Shown piece by piece: positions 34,334 to 42,112 of a stretch of DNA of 64,000 bases (positions within the stretch are counted from its first letter, which is position 1; the number at the start of each line of letters is the position of its first letter). The notes under the pieces were generated by a model, which was given only the letters and a program-made list of their open reading frames with translations, did not search any database and was not told the origin of the DNA. The stretch lies in assembly GCA_001898835.1 (NCBI GenBank), contig MKVM01000003.1, positions 434,001-498,000 of the forward strand, read 5' to 3'. Source of the DNA: Micrococcales bacterium 72-143. GTDB lineage: Bacteria; Actinomycetota; Actinomycetes; Actinomycetales; Microbacteriaceae. A program made the translations under genes and the position numbers.

Positions 34334-36379
34334 TCAGGCGCGTGCGCGCCGCGCGCGTACCGCGCTGCGGGCCAGGAGCGCGCCGCCGAGCATCAGGGCC
34401 AGGAGGGCGCCGACCGTGAGATCGGCGGTCCCCTGCGAGCCCGTCGCCGCGAGCGCCGCCTCGCTGTATGCGACGGGGCCCGTCAGCGACACCGCGCCGA
34501 TCTTGCCGCTGCGCAGCACCGTGAACCAGGCCGTGCGACTCACGGCCGTGCCGTCCTCGGCCGTGCCCTCGAACACGAGGCGGTGGGCGCCGGCGTCGAG
34601 CGCGGGAAGGGCACCGTGCCAGGAGACCGTGCCCGTCGTGCCGACGAGGCCCGTGACCAGCACGATCGGGCTCGAGTGAGCCGTCACCGTGAACGTGCTG
34701 CCGGGCAGCAGGTGATCGCCCGTCACGTCGAAGGGTGCGCCGGTGGCCTGGTCGCCCGCGCCGAAGCCGAGCGTGAACGCGAGGCTCGGCGCAACGGCGG
34801 CCGCGCGCGTCACCGTGATCGTGTAGTCGCGGAACTCCCCGTGCACGGCGGTCACACGCACCGTGATGTTCTGGGTGCCGACCGCGACGGGGATGGTGCG
34901 GGAGGCGGAGACGACCCCGTCGATGGTGACCGTCCACGCCGACTCCACGGCGGCCGCCGAGACGTCGAGCGACGAGGTCGTGTAGGGGAGGCTCACGGCG
35001 TAGGACGTGGTCGCGGCGTCGAAGGCGGGCGCCAGCGTGCCGCCCACGACGGCGAGCGAGGCGAGGTCGAGATCCGGCGCCTCGCGTGTGACGGTGATGG
35101 TGCGCGTGGTCACGGTCACGCCGTCCTCGGCAGTCGCCGCCACGACGATCGCGTTGGCGCCCACCACCAGCGGGATCGCCGACGAGGCCGACCCCGACGC
35201 GGTATCGACGTTGTTGATCCGCAGGATCGCGGTCTGGTCGGCGAGCACGCCGGTGACCGTCACCGACGTCGTCAGGTAGGGGACCTGCGCCGTGTAGGCC
35301 GTCTCGGCGTTGTCGAAGGCGGGGCTGAGCGTTCCCTCCGACAGCGAGAGGGACGTCAGGTCGGCGTCGGTCGAGGGCGCCTCCCGGGTGATGTGCACCG
35401 TGTAGATCTTCTCCACCTGGTTGGGTGCGGCGACGCGGATCGCGTACCCGCTTCCGCCGTTGTAGTTCACCGTGACGGTGCTCGGGACACCGTCGGCCAT
35501 CGGCTCGTTGTTGATGACCATGGCGTTCGCGGCGTCCGAGGGGGACGCGGTGATCTGCATGGAACGCACCGCGTAGGGCACGCTCACCGTGTAGCTCGTG
35601 ACGGCCGGGTCGAACGCGGGGACGAGCGTCCCCGCGGAGACCTGGAGAGCATCCAGGTCGACGTCCGCGGTGGGCGGGTCGGCGCGGACGATGAACACGT
35701 CGTACGTGAGGGCCGTGGTGCCGTCGACGGCCGTCACCGTCACCTGCACGAGGTTGCCCCCCACCTGGAGCGACGTAGTACCCGCGGTCATCGGGCGGCT
35801 GGGGTTCGTGAACGTCACGGTGTCCGTCGAGGTGGCGGTGAGGGTGACGCTCGTCGTCGTGTAGGGGACGGCCACCGAGTAGCTCGTCGTCGCGGCGTCG
35901 AAGGCGGGGCTGAGCGCGCCCTCCGACACGCCGAGCGAGCTGAGGCGCGGGTCGTAGGCGGGGGCGGGCGGCGCGGAGCGCGTGATGATGAGCGTGTACT
36001 GGAGCGACGTGCTCGTCGCCGGGTCGGTGACCGTCGCGATGAGGATGTTGGTGCCGAGTCGCAGGGTCGCCGGGATCGGGACGCCGCTCGTCGCGGGCAC
36101 CGTGCTGTTGCCGTCCCACGCGGTGATCGTGTAGCTCGGGTCGGATGCCGTCGCGGTGAACGAGAGCGACGTGACGGTGTAGGGCACCGTGGCGGTGGAG
36201 GAACCGCCTGCGGGGTCGAACGGAGCGTCGAAGGAACCCGTCGAGATCGTCAACTGGCTCAGGGTCGGACCCGAGGCCGCCTGCGCGGCGGAGACGGCGA
36301 CGGACGAGAGCGACGTCGCGAGCAGGGCTGTCAGCAGGAGGGCGAGGGGGCGGCGGATTCGGGCGATCACTCTCGCCAC
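34334..36379 (-). CDS. Sortase-anchored protein with five cadherin-like repeats
   Basis: A 681-residue surface protein. A signal peptide (1-35, cut after AAQA) is followed by five cadherin-like beta-sandwich repeats (about 39-134, 146-232, 243-331, 340-431, 439-525). Each repeat has the pattern L-x-x-L-x-V-S-x-G-T-L-x-P-A-F-D-x-A-x-T-x-Y followed by V-P-Y, and closes with a Y-T-x-x-I-T-R strand. A different beta domain (about 530-625) follows. The C-terminus has LAATG (643-647), a hydrophobic helix and RARRARA, a class E sortase (LAxTG) type sorting signal. It is probably adhesive or structural on the cell wall. The start is GTG at 36379; a second in-frame GTG three codons on is possible. Confidence 0.88.
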   Translation of the reverse strand: MARVIARIRRPLALLLTALLATSLSSVAVSAAQAASGPTLSQLTISTGSFDAPFDPAGGSSTATVPYTVTSLSFTATASDPSYTITAWDGNSTVPATSGVPIPATLRLGTNILIATVTDPATSTSLQYTLIITRSAPPAPAYDPRLSSLGVSEGALSPAFDAATTSYSVAVPYTTTSVTLTATSTDTVTFTNPSRPMTAGTTSLQVGGNLVQVTVTAVDGTTALTYDVFIVRADPPTADVDLDALQVSAGTLVPAFDPAVTSYTVSVPYAVRSMQITASPSDAANAMVINNEPMADGVPSTVTVNYNGGSGYAIRVAAPNQVEKIYTVHITREAPSTDADLTSLSLSEGTLSPAFDNAETAYTAQVPYLTTSVTVTGVLADQTAILRINNVDTASGSASSAIPLVVGANAIVVAATAEDGVTVTTRTITVTREAPDLDLASLAVVGGTLAPAFDAATTSYAVSLPYTTSSLDVSAAAVESAWTVTIDGVVSASRTIPVAVGTQNITVRVTAVHGEFRDYTITVTRAAAVAPSLAFTLGFGAGDQATGAPFDVTGDHLLPGSTFTVTAHSSPIVLVTGLVGTTGTVSWHGALPALDAGAHRLVFEGTAEDGTAVSRTAWFTVLRSGKIGAVSLTGPVAYSEAALAATGSQGTADLTVGALLALMLGGALLARSAVRARRARA

Positions 36380-36528
36380 GCTATGGGGAGACCGGGGGTG
36401 GGGGCAGCCCCCGAACGGGGCGAGATCGCCTCGTCTTCCCCGCCGGGCGGCATCCGGAATCCGTGTGGGAGGATGGGGCGTACCTCATCCGGTGCGCGCC
36501 CCACGACCCCTCAGGAGCAGCCCGCAGC

Positions 36529-37986
36529 ATGTGCGGCATCGTCGGCATCGTCTCATCGAGCCCCGTCAACCAGCAGGTCTACGACAGCCTGTCCCTCCTC
36601 CAGCACCGCGGCCAGGACTCGACGGGCATCGCCACCGCCGACGGCCCCATCATCCACATGTTCAAGGCCAAGGGGCAGGTGCGCGAGGCGTACCGCACGC
36701 GCGACATGCGCACCCTGCTCGGCACCATGGGGCTCGGCCACGTGCGCTACGCGACCCGCGGCGACGCCTCCAAGGAGCAGGAGGCGCAGCCCTTCTACGT
36801 CAACGCGCCCTACGGCATCGTGCTCGTGCACAACGGCAACCTCACCAACACGCGCGAGCTCACCGAGGAGCTCTTCCACACCGACCGCCGCCACCTCAAC
36901 ACCAGCTCCGACACCGAGCTGCTCGTCAACGTGCTCGCCAACGAGCTGCAGTCGCAGATCCGGGGCGCCGACCTCGACCCCGACCAGGTGTTCGACGCCA
37001 TCGAGACGCTGCACGAGCGCGTGGAGGGCTCCTACGCGGCCATCGCGCTCATCGCCGGGCACGGACTGCTCGCCTTCCGCGACCCCTTCGGCATCCGCCC
37101 GCTCATCCTCGGACGCCGCAGCGCCGGGCTCGTCGGCGAGGAGTGGATCGTCGCCTCCGAGTCGCTCGTGCTCGAGCACGGCGGCTACGAGGTGGTGCGG
37201 GATGTCGCCCCCGGCGAGGCGGTCTTCATCACCCGCAGCGGCGAGCTGTACGCGCGGCAGTGCGCCAAGAACCCGCGCCTCATCCCGTGCTCCTTCGAGT
37301 ACGTGTACCTCGCGCGACCCGACTCCATCATGAACGGCATCTCCGTCTACGACGCGCGGCTGCGCCTCGGCGAGCGCCTCGCCGACACGATCGCGCAGTA
37401 CACGCCGTCGGGCGCCATCGATGTCGTCATGCCGATCCCCGACTCCTCGCGCCCCGCCGCGATGCAGGTGGCCCGCAAGCTCGGCATCGAGTACCGCGAG
37501 GGCTTCTACAAGAACCGCTACGTCGGCCGCACCTTCATCATGCCCGGTCAGGAGCAGCGCACGAAGTCCGTCAAGCAGAAGCTCAACGCGATGAGCTCCG
37601 AGTTCCGCGGCAAGAACGTGCTCATCGTCGACGACTCGATCGTGCGCGGCACGACCTCGAAGGAGATCGTCGACATGGCGCGCCAGGCGGGTGCCAACTC
37701 CGTCACCTTCACCTCCGCCGCCCCGCCCGTGCGCTACCCCCACGTCTACGGCATCAACATGCCCACCCGGGCCGAGCTCATCGCATCCGGGCGCAGGATC
37801 CCCGAGATCGCGACGGCGCTCGGCGCCGACTACCTCATCTACCAGGAGGTCGAGGACATGAAGTCGGCCATCCTCGAGGGCTCGTCCATCACCGAGCTCG
37901 AGATGAGCTGCTTCACCGGCGAGTACGTCACCGGCACGGTGACCCCCGAGTACCTCGACTGGGTCGAGCAGAACCAGCTCAGCTGA
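36529..37986 (+). CDS. purF: Amidophosphoribosyltransferase
   Basis: A 485-residue enzyme for the first committed step of purine synthesis (PRPP + glutamine to phosphoribosylamine). The mature N-terminus MCGIVGIV places the catalytic Cys at residue 2, which fixes the start at 36529; no propeptide is present. The glutaminase domain (1-235) contains RYATRG and HNGNLTN; the PRTase domain has the PRPP loop VLIVDDSIVRGTTS. AGGAG lies upstream. purM is not next to it (see 27937). Confidence 0.97.
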   Translation: MCGIVGIVSSSPVNQQVYDSLSLLQHRGQDSTGIATADGPIIHMFKAKGQVREAYRTRDMRTLLGTMGLGHVRYATRGDASKEQEAQPFYVNAPYGIVLVHNGNLTNTRELTEELFHTDRRHLNTSSDTELLVNVLANELQSQIRGADLDPDQVFDAIETLHERVEGSYAAIALIAGHGLLAFRDPFGIRPLILGRRSAGLVGEEWIVASESLVLEHGGYEVVRDVAPGEAVFITRSGELYARQCAKNPRLIPCSFEYVYLARPDSIMNGISVYDARLRLGERLADTIAQYTPSGAIDVVMPIPDSSRPAAMQVARKLGIEYREGFYKNRYVGRTFIMPGQEQRTKSVKQKLNAMSSEFRGKNVLIVDDSIVRGTTSKEIVDMARQAGANSVTFTSAAPPVRYPHVYGINMPTRAELIASGRRIPEIATALGADYLIYQEVEDMKSAILEGSSITELEMSCFTGEYVTGTVTPEYLDWVEQNQLS

Positions 37987-38054
37987 TCAGGCGCGCCCCG
38001 GCCGCGACGAAATCGCGCGACCGCCTCCCCGGTCCACGTCGCGAGACCAGCGGC

Positions 38055-38414
38055 TCAGCTGACCCGCTGGTGCTCGACGTCGACCTCGCGCGCGCGACGG
38101 CGGCTGCGGCGGTCGAACGCGAGGCCGATGAGGCCGCCGACCAGGAGGCCGACGGGGATGCCGTAGACGAGGAAGTAGGCGTAGGTGGCGGCGAAGCCCA
38201 CGTTCTCGTCGGCGGGGAACAGGCTCGTGAGGACGAGGGTCACGAGCGCGCCGAGGGCGGCGCCCACCACGAGGAAGACGCCGAGCTTCGGCGCCCGGCG
38301 CACGGTCGCCCGCTGCACCTCGGGCGGCGCGGGGGCGGCCGGCGACGCCGCGGCGGCATCCGCCTGGGGCGTCGCGTCGTTCCCCGCGTCGGCAGAGGTC
38401 TCGGGCTCGCTCAC
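38055..38414 (-). CDS. Small two-helix membrane protein
   Basis: A 119-residue protein: a 45-residue Ala/Pro-rich soluble start, two membrane segments (GVFLVVGAALGALVTLVLTS and TYAYFLVYGIPVGLLVGGLIG) and a basic tail (FDRRSRRRAREV). The pattern is common in unannotated actinobacterial proteins beside purine genes. No function can be assigned. GTG at 38414 lies 6 nt after GACAAT on the minus strand, consistent with a leaderless start; GTG at 38432 would add six residues. Confidence 0.7.
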   Translation of the reverse strand: MSEPETSADAGNDATPQADAAAASPAAPAPPEVQRATVRRAPKLGVFLVVGAALGALVTLVLTSLFPADENVGFAATYAYFLVYGIPVGLLVGGLIGLAFDRRSRRRAREVDVEHQRVS

Positions 38415-38444
38415 CCCTCCATTGTCGCGCACCCGGACGGGACC

Positions 38445-38807
38445 TCAGGCCCAGCGGATCGGGAGCACCTCGCCGAGGTCGGCACGGGTCCCGGATGCGG
38501 ACACCCGCCCCGCGGCGACGGCCGCGTCCCAGCCGAGCGCCCCCGTGGCGAGCTCGAGCCAGGTGGCGGCATCCGTCTCCACCACGTTGGGCGGCGTGCC
38601 GCGCGTGTGACGCGGACCCGGGATCGCCTGGGTCGCCCCGAACGGCGGCACCCGCACCTCGACGGAGTTGCCCTCGTGGTCGCTCGCGAGCTGCTCGAGC
38701 AGGAACCGCACCGCCGTCGCGAGGGTCGGGCGATCGGTCTCGCCCTGCTGCCAGACGCGCACGGCGGCGCGGCCCGCGTCCGTCTCGATCCGCCGCCTCA
38801 CCGCCAC
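38445..38807 (-). CDS. Sterol-carrier-like family protein
   Basis: A 120-residue protein (start GTG at 38807) resembling the actinobacterial sterol-carrier family proteins found beside purine genes: conserved stretches [33 protein letters not shown] and [20 protein letters not shown] in order. Related SCP2-like domains form a lipid-binding cavity, and this class also resembles the C-terminal part of maleylpyruvate-isomerase-like proteins. No role in purine synthesis is known. It is divergent from purD by 36 nt. Confidence 0.75.
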   Translation of the reverse strand: MAVRRRIETDAGRAAVRVWQQGETDRPTLATAVRFLLEQLASDHEGNSVEVRVPPFGATQAIPGPRHTRGTPPNVVETDAATWLELATGALGWDAAVAAGRVSASGTRADLGEVLPIRWA

Positions 38808-38843
38808 GACTCGACGCTACCGCGCGCCCGGTAGCCTGTCCGG

Positions 38844-40112
38844 GTGAAGATCCTCGTCCTCGGATCCGGTGCCCGCGAGCACGCCATCGTCGAAGCCCTC
38901 CTCTCCGAGGACGCCGGGCACGAGATCACCGCCGCACCCGGCAACGCCGGCATCGCGGCGCGTGTCGAGACGGTTGCGCTCGACCCCAACAACGCGAAGA
39001 TCGTGACCCAGTTCGCGCTCGACTACGGCGTCGAGCTCGTGGTGATCGGCCCCGAGGCGCCGCTCGTCGCGGGCGTCGCGGATGCGCTGCGCGCGAAGGG
39101 CGTGGCGACGTTCGGCCCCGGCAAGGCGGCGGCGGCGCTCGAGGGCTCGAAGGCGTTCGCGAAGCGGATCATGGAGCAGGCGGGCGTGCCCACGGGGCGC
39201 GCCATCCGCACGACGACCCTCGACGAGCTGACCGCGGCCCTCGACGAGCTCGGTGCCCCGCACGTCGTGAAGGCCGACGGCCTCGCCGCCGGCAAGGGGG
39301 TGCTCGTGACGGGCGACCGTGACGCGGCGATCGCCCACGCCGAGTACTACCTGCAGCACGGCCCGGTGCTCGTCGAGGAGTTCCTCGGCGGGCAGGAGGT
39401 GTCGCTGTTCTTCCTCGCCGACGGCCACGACGTCGTTCCGCTCAGCCCCGCCCAGGACTACAAGCGCGCCTTCGACGGCGACGAGGGACCGAACACGGGC
39501 GGCATGGGCGCCTACTCCCCCCTCCCGTGGATCGCCGAGCGCTGGGGCGCGGAGGCGGCGTTCGTCGACGAGGTGCTCGACACGATCGCGCTCCCCACCG
39601 TGCGCGCCCTCGAGGCGGAGGGCACGCCGTTCGTGGGGCTCCTCTACTGCGGCCTCATCCTCACCGACTCCGGCGTGCGGGTGATCGAGTTCAACGCGCG
39701 CTTCGGCGACCCCGAGACGCAGGTCGTGCTGCCGCGCCTCACCACCCCGCTCTCGCAGCTGCTGCTCGCGGCCGCCACCGGATCGCTCGGGCGGATGCCG
39801 TATCCGACGTTCTCCGAGGAGGCCGCCGTGGTGGTCGTGCTGGCGAGCGAGGGATACCCCGAGAACCCGATCACGGGCCGCGAGATCACGGGCCTCGCGG
39901 AGGCCGCGGAGGTTCCGGGGGTCACGATCCTGCATGCGGGTACGGCTCTCGCCGACGGTCGCTACGTCGCGACGGGCGGCCGCGTGCTCGGCGTGGTGGG
40001 GCGCGGCGACGGCTTCCCGGCGGCACGCGACGCGGCCTACGCGGCCCTCGGCCGCATCCACCTCGAGGGCGGGCACTACCGTCGCGACATCGCCGAGCGG
40101 GTCGCGCGATGA
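38844..40112 (+). CDS. purD: Phosphoribosylamine-glycine ligase
   Basis: A 422-residue ATP-grasp enzyme for the second purine step (phosphoribosylamine + glycine + ATP to GAR). Motifs are MKILVLGSGAREHAI, GPEAPLVAGVADALRA, PHVVKADGLAAGKGVLV, DYKRAFDGDEGPNTGGMGAYSP and IEFNARFGDPETQ. GTG at 38844 lies exactly 6 nt after TAGCCT (38832-38837) without a ribosome site, so the mRNA is probably leaderless. purC follows with a 4-nt overlap. Confidence 0.97.
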   Translation: MKILVLGSGAREHAIVEALLSEDAGHEITAAPGNAGIAARVETVALDPNNAKIVTQFALDYGVELVVIGPEAPLVAGVADALRAKGVATFGPGKAAAALEGSKAFAKRIMEQAGVPTGRAIRTTTLDELTAALDELGAPHVVKADGLAAGKGVLVTGDRDAAIAHAEYYLQHGPVLVEEFLGGQEVSLFFLADGHDVVPLSPAQDYKRAFDGDEGPNTGGMGAYSPLPWIAERWGAEAAFVDEVLDTIALPTVRALEAEGTPFVGLLYCGLILTDSGVRVIEFNARFGDPETQVVLPRLTTPLSQLLLAAATGSLGRMPYPTFSEEAAVVVVLASEGYPENPITGREITGLAEAAEVPGVTILHAGTALADGRYVATGGRVLGVVGRGDGFPAARDAAYAALGRIHLEGGHYRRDIAERVAR

Positions 40113-41017
40113 CCACCGGCACTGCGGCGTCGGGCGACCCGCGCCTCGAGGCGCTGCGCTGGCGCCACGAGTACTCGGGCAAGGTGCGCGACCTCTACCT
40201 CTCGGATGCGGAACCCGGTCGCGCCCTCGTCGTCGCCTCCGACCGGGTGAGCGCGTTCGACCACGTGCTCGAGCCGGGCATCCCCGGCAAGGGGGCGCTG
40301 CTCACGACGCTGAGCCTGTGGTGGTTCGGGCAGCTCGAGGTGCCGAACCACCTCGTCGAGCCGACCCGCGGCGGGCTCGCGGCGCTGTCGACCCCGGTGC
40401 CGCCGGATGTCGCAGAGCGCGCGATGCTCGTGAAGCGGCTCGACATGTTCCCCATCGAGGCGGTCGTGCGCGGCTACCTCGTCGGCTCGGGCTGGGCCGA
40501 GTACCAGGCGACGCGGTCGGTGTGCGGCATCCCGCTGCCGGACGGGCTGTCGAACGGCGACCGGCTGCCCGAGCCCATCTACACCCCCGCCTACAAGGCG
40601 CCGATGGGCGAGCACGACGAGAACATCACCTTCGAGCGCACCGTGGAGCTCGTGTGCGAGGCCGATGCGGCCGCCATCCGCGACCTCAGCCTGCGGGTGT
40701 TCGCCGAGGCCTCGGCTATCGCGGAGTCGCGCGGGGTGATCCTCGCCGACACCAAGTTCGAGTTCGGACGCGACACCTCCACGGGCGGGATCACGCTCGC
40801 GGACGAGGTGCTCACCTCCGACTCCTCGCGCTACTGGGACGCGGAGCTGTACGCCGCGGGCGGCGAGCACCGCCTCGACAGCTTCGACAAGCAGATCGTG
40901 CGCGACTGGCTCGCCGCCCACTGGGACAAGCAGGGCACCCCGCCCGCGCTGCCCCCCGAGATCGTCGAGCGCACCGCGGCCCGCTACCGCGAGCTCATCG
41001 ATCGCCTGACGGCGTAG
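40109..41017 (+). CDS. purC: SAICAR synthetase
   Basis: A 302-residue phosphoribosylaminoimidazole-succinocarboxamide synthase. Conserved blocks are YSGKVRDLY, ASDRVSAFDHVL, PIEAVVRGYLVGSGW, LADTKFEFG and the late DSSRYWDAE and FDKQIVRDWL, as in the long actinobacterial and eukaryote-like form. It joins aspartate to CAIR. Translation is coupled to purD (ATGA). No terminator is visible before the large palindrome that follows. Confidence 0.97.
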   Translation: MTTGTAASGDPRLEALRWRHEYSGKVRDLYLSDAEPGRALVVASDRVSAFDHVLEPGIPGKGALLTTLSLWWFGQLEVPNHLVEPTRGGLAALSTPVPPDVAERAMLVKRLDMFPIEAVVRGYLVGSGWAEYQATRSVCGIPLPDGLSNGDRLPEPIYTPAYKAPMGEHDENITFERTVELVCEADAAAIRDLSLRVFAEASAIAESRGVILADTKFEFGRDTSTGGITLADEVLTSDSSRYWDAELYAAGGEHRLDSFDKQIVRDWLAAHWDKQGTPPALPPEIVERTAARYRELIDRLTA

Positions 41018-41023
41018 GCGTGA

Positions 41024-41180
41024 TTTCGCAACTCAGGAGAAGCCCTTCCGAAGCGACCCGTCCGGCATCGGTTCAGGCTGTCGTCCTGCGTTGCGAGAAC
41101 GCCCCGTTCCGCAATTCAGGAGGAGCGGGCGGATGAGGCGCATCCGCAGCCTGGCGGCCGGATTCTCCTGAGTTGCGAAA
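41024..41180. repeat. Double palindrome with CTCAGGAGA arms
   Basis: TTTCGCAACTCAGGAGAA (41024-41041) is perfectly inverted at 41163-41180. Between them lie an inverted partner of the first arm (41083-41098, 13 of 16) and a direct copy of it (41107-41122, 14 of 16). The element is thus two consecutive arm-spacer-arm units with spacers near 41-42 nt. The arms again end in CAGGAG beside the spacer, as in the 76, 4751 and 15154 elements, but the outer arm sequence is different. It fills the purC-VOC gap. Confidence 0.8.
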
Positions 41181-41224
41181 CCGGGGCGCGGAATAGTTGT
41201 AGCGTCAAGTATGTTGTAGGCGAT

Positions 41225-42103
41225 ATGACCGACACCACGCGCTTCGCCGCCGACACCGCCATGGGCGCGGTGACCCTCAACGTCGCCGACCTCGACGGGA
41301 TGACGCGCTACTACCGCGACGCCGTCGGCCTCGACGTGCTCGACGCATCCGGCCCGCGGGTCGTGCTCGGGCGGGCGGATGCGGCGCGCCCCGTCATGAT
41401 CCTCGAGCACAGCCCCGAGCTGCGGCACGCGGGCCCGCGCGAGGCGGGCCTCTTCCACACGGCGATCGTGTTCGACACGAAGGCGGCGCTCGCCGCGGCC
41501 GTGTACTCGGTCGCGCAGCGGCATCCGGGCACCTTCACCGGCTCGTCCGACCACCTCGTGTCGAACGCGTTCTACTTCGACGACCCCGAGGGCAACGGGG
41601 TCGAGCTCTACTGGGACCGCGACCGCACCGAGTGGAGCTGGGCGCACGGCACGATCGAGATGGGCACGATCTACCTCGACCCGAACCGCTTCCTCGCCGA
41701 GAACCTCACCGAGGAGGGCATGTCGGCGCCGCTGCCGGGCGACGCCCGCGTCGGCCACGTGCACCTCTCGGTGGGCGACACCGAGACGGCCCGCGCCTTC
41801 TACGTCGACCGGCTCGGCTTCGACGAGACCATCGCCATCCCCGGCCAGGCGGTGTTCGTGAGCGCCGGCGGCTACCACCACCACATGGCGATGAACGTGT
41901 GGAACTCGCGCGGCGCCGGCCGCCGGCAGCGCACCCTCGGGCTCGGGCGGGTCGACATCGAGGTGCCGGATGCGGATGCGCTCGGCGAGCTCGGCGAGCG
42001 GCTCGCCCGCTTCGGGGTCGAGGCCCGCGACGACGGACGCACGGTCGAGCTCGAGGACCCGTGGGCGAACCGCATCCTCGTGACCTCGCCCGGCCGCGGC
42101 TGA
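41225..42103 (+). CDS. Two-domain VOC protein (CatE-like dioxygenase)
   Basis: A 292-residue protein with two VOC modules (about 12-130 and 175-290), resembling CatE-type catechol-2,3-dioxygenases: metal-ligand candidates are His78 in LFHTAIVF, the Glu of GNGVELYWD and His in GHVHLSV and GYHHHMAMN. Ring-cleavage activity is plausible but not shown. The short upstream region holds a repeated GTTGTAG (about 41199 and 41214), perhaps a promoter or operator. It is preceded by the double palindrome and ends 10 nt from the convergent lipase fusion. Confidence 0.8.
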   Translation: MTDTTRFAADTAMGAVTLNVADLDGMTRYYRDAVGLDVLDASGPRVVLGRADAARPVMILEHSPELRHAGPREAGLFHTAIVFDTKAALAAAVYSVAQRHPGTFTGSSDHLVSNAFYFDDPEGNGVELYWDRDRTEWSWAHGTIEMGTIYLDPNRFLAENLTEEGMSAPLPGDARVGHVHLSVGDTETARAFYVDRLGFDETIAIPGQAVFVSAGGYHHHMAMNVWNSRGAGRRQRTLGLGRVDIEVPDADALGELGERLARFGVEARDDGRTVELEDPWANRILVTSPGRG

Positions 42104-42112
42104 GCGAGGGCC

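Noticed and set aside
37987-38054. Possible palindrome between purF and the next gene
   Set aside because: Only about 7 bp (CGCGACG with CGTCGCG) can be paired, which is expected by chance in such GC-rich DNA.
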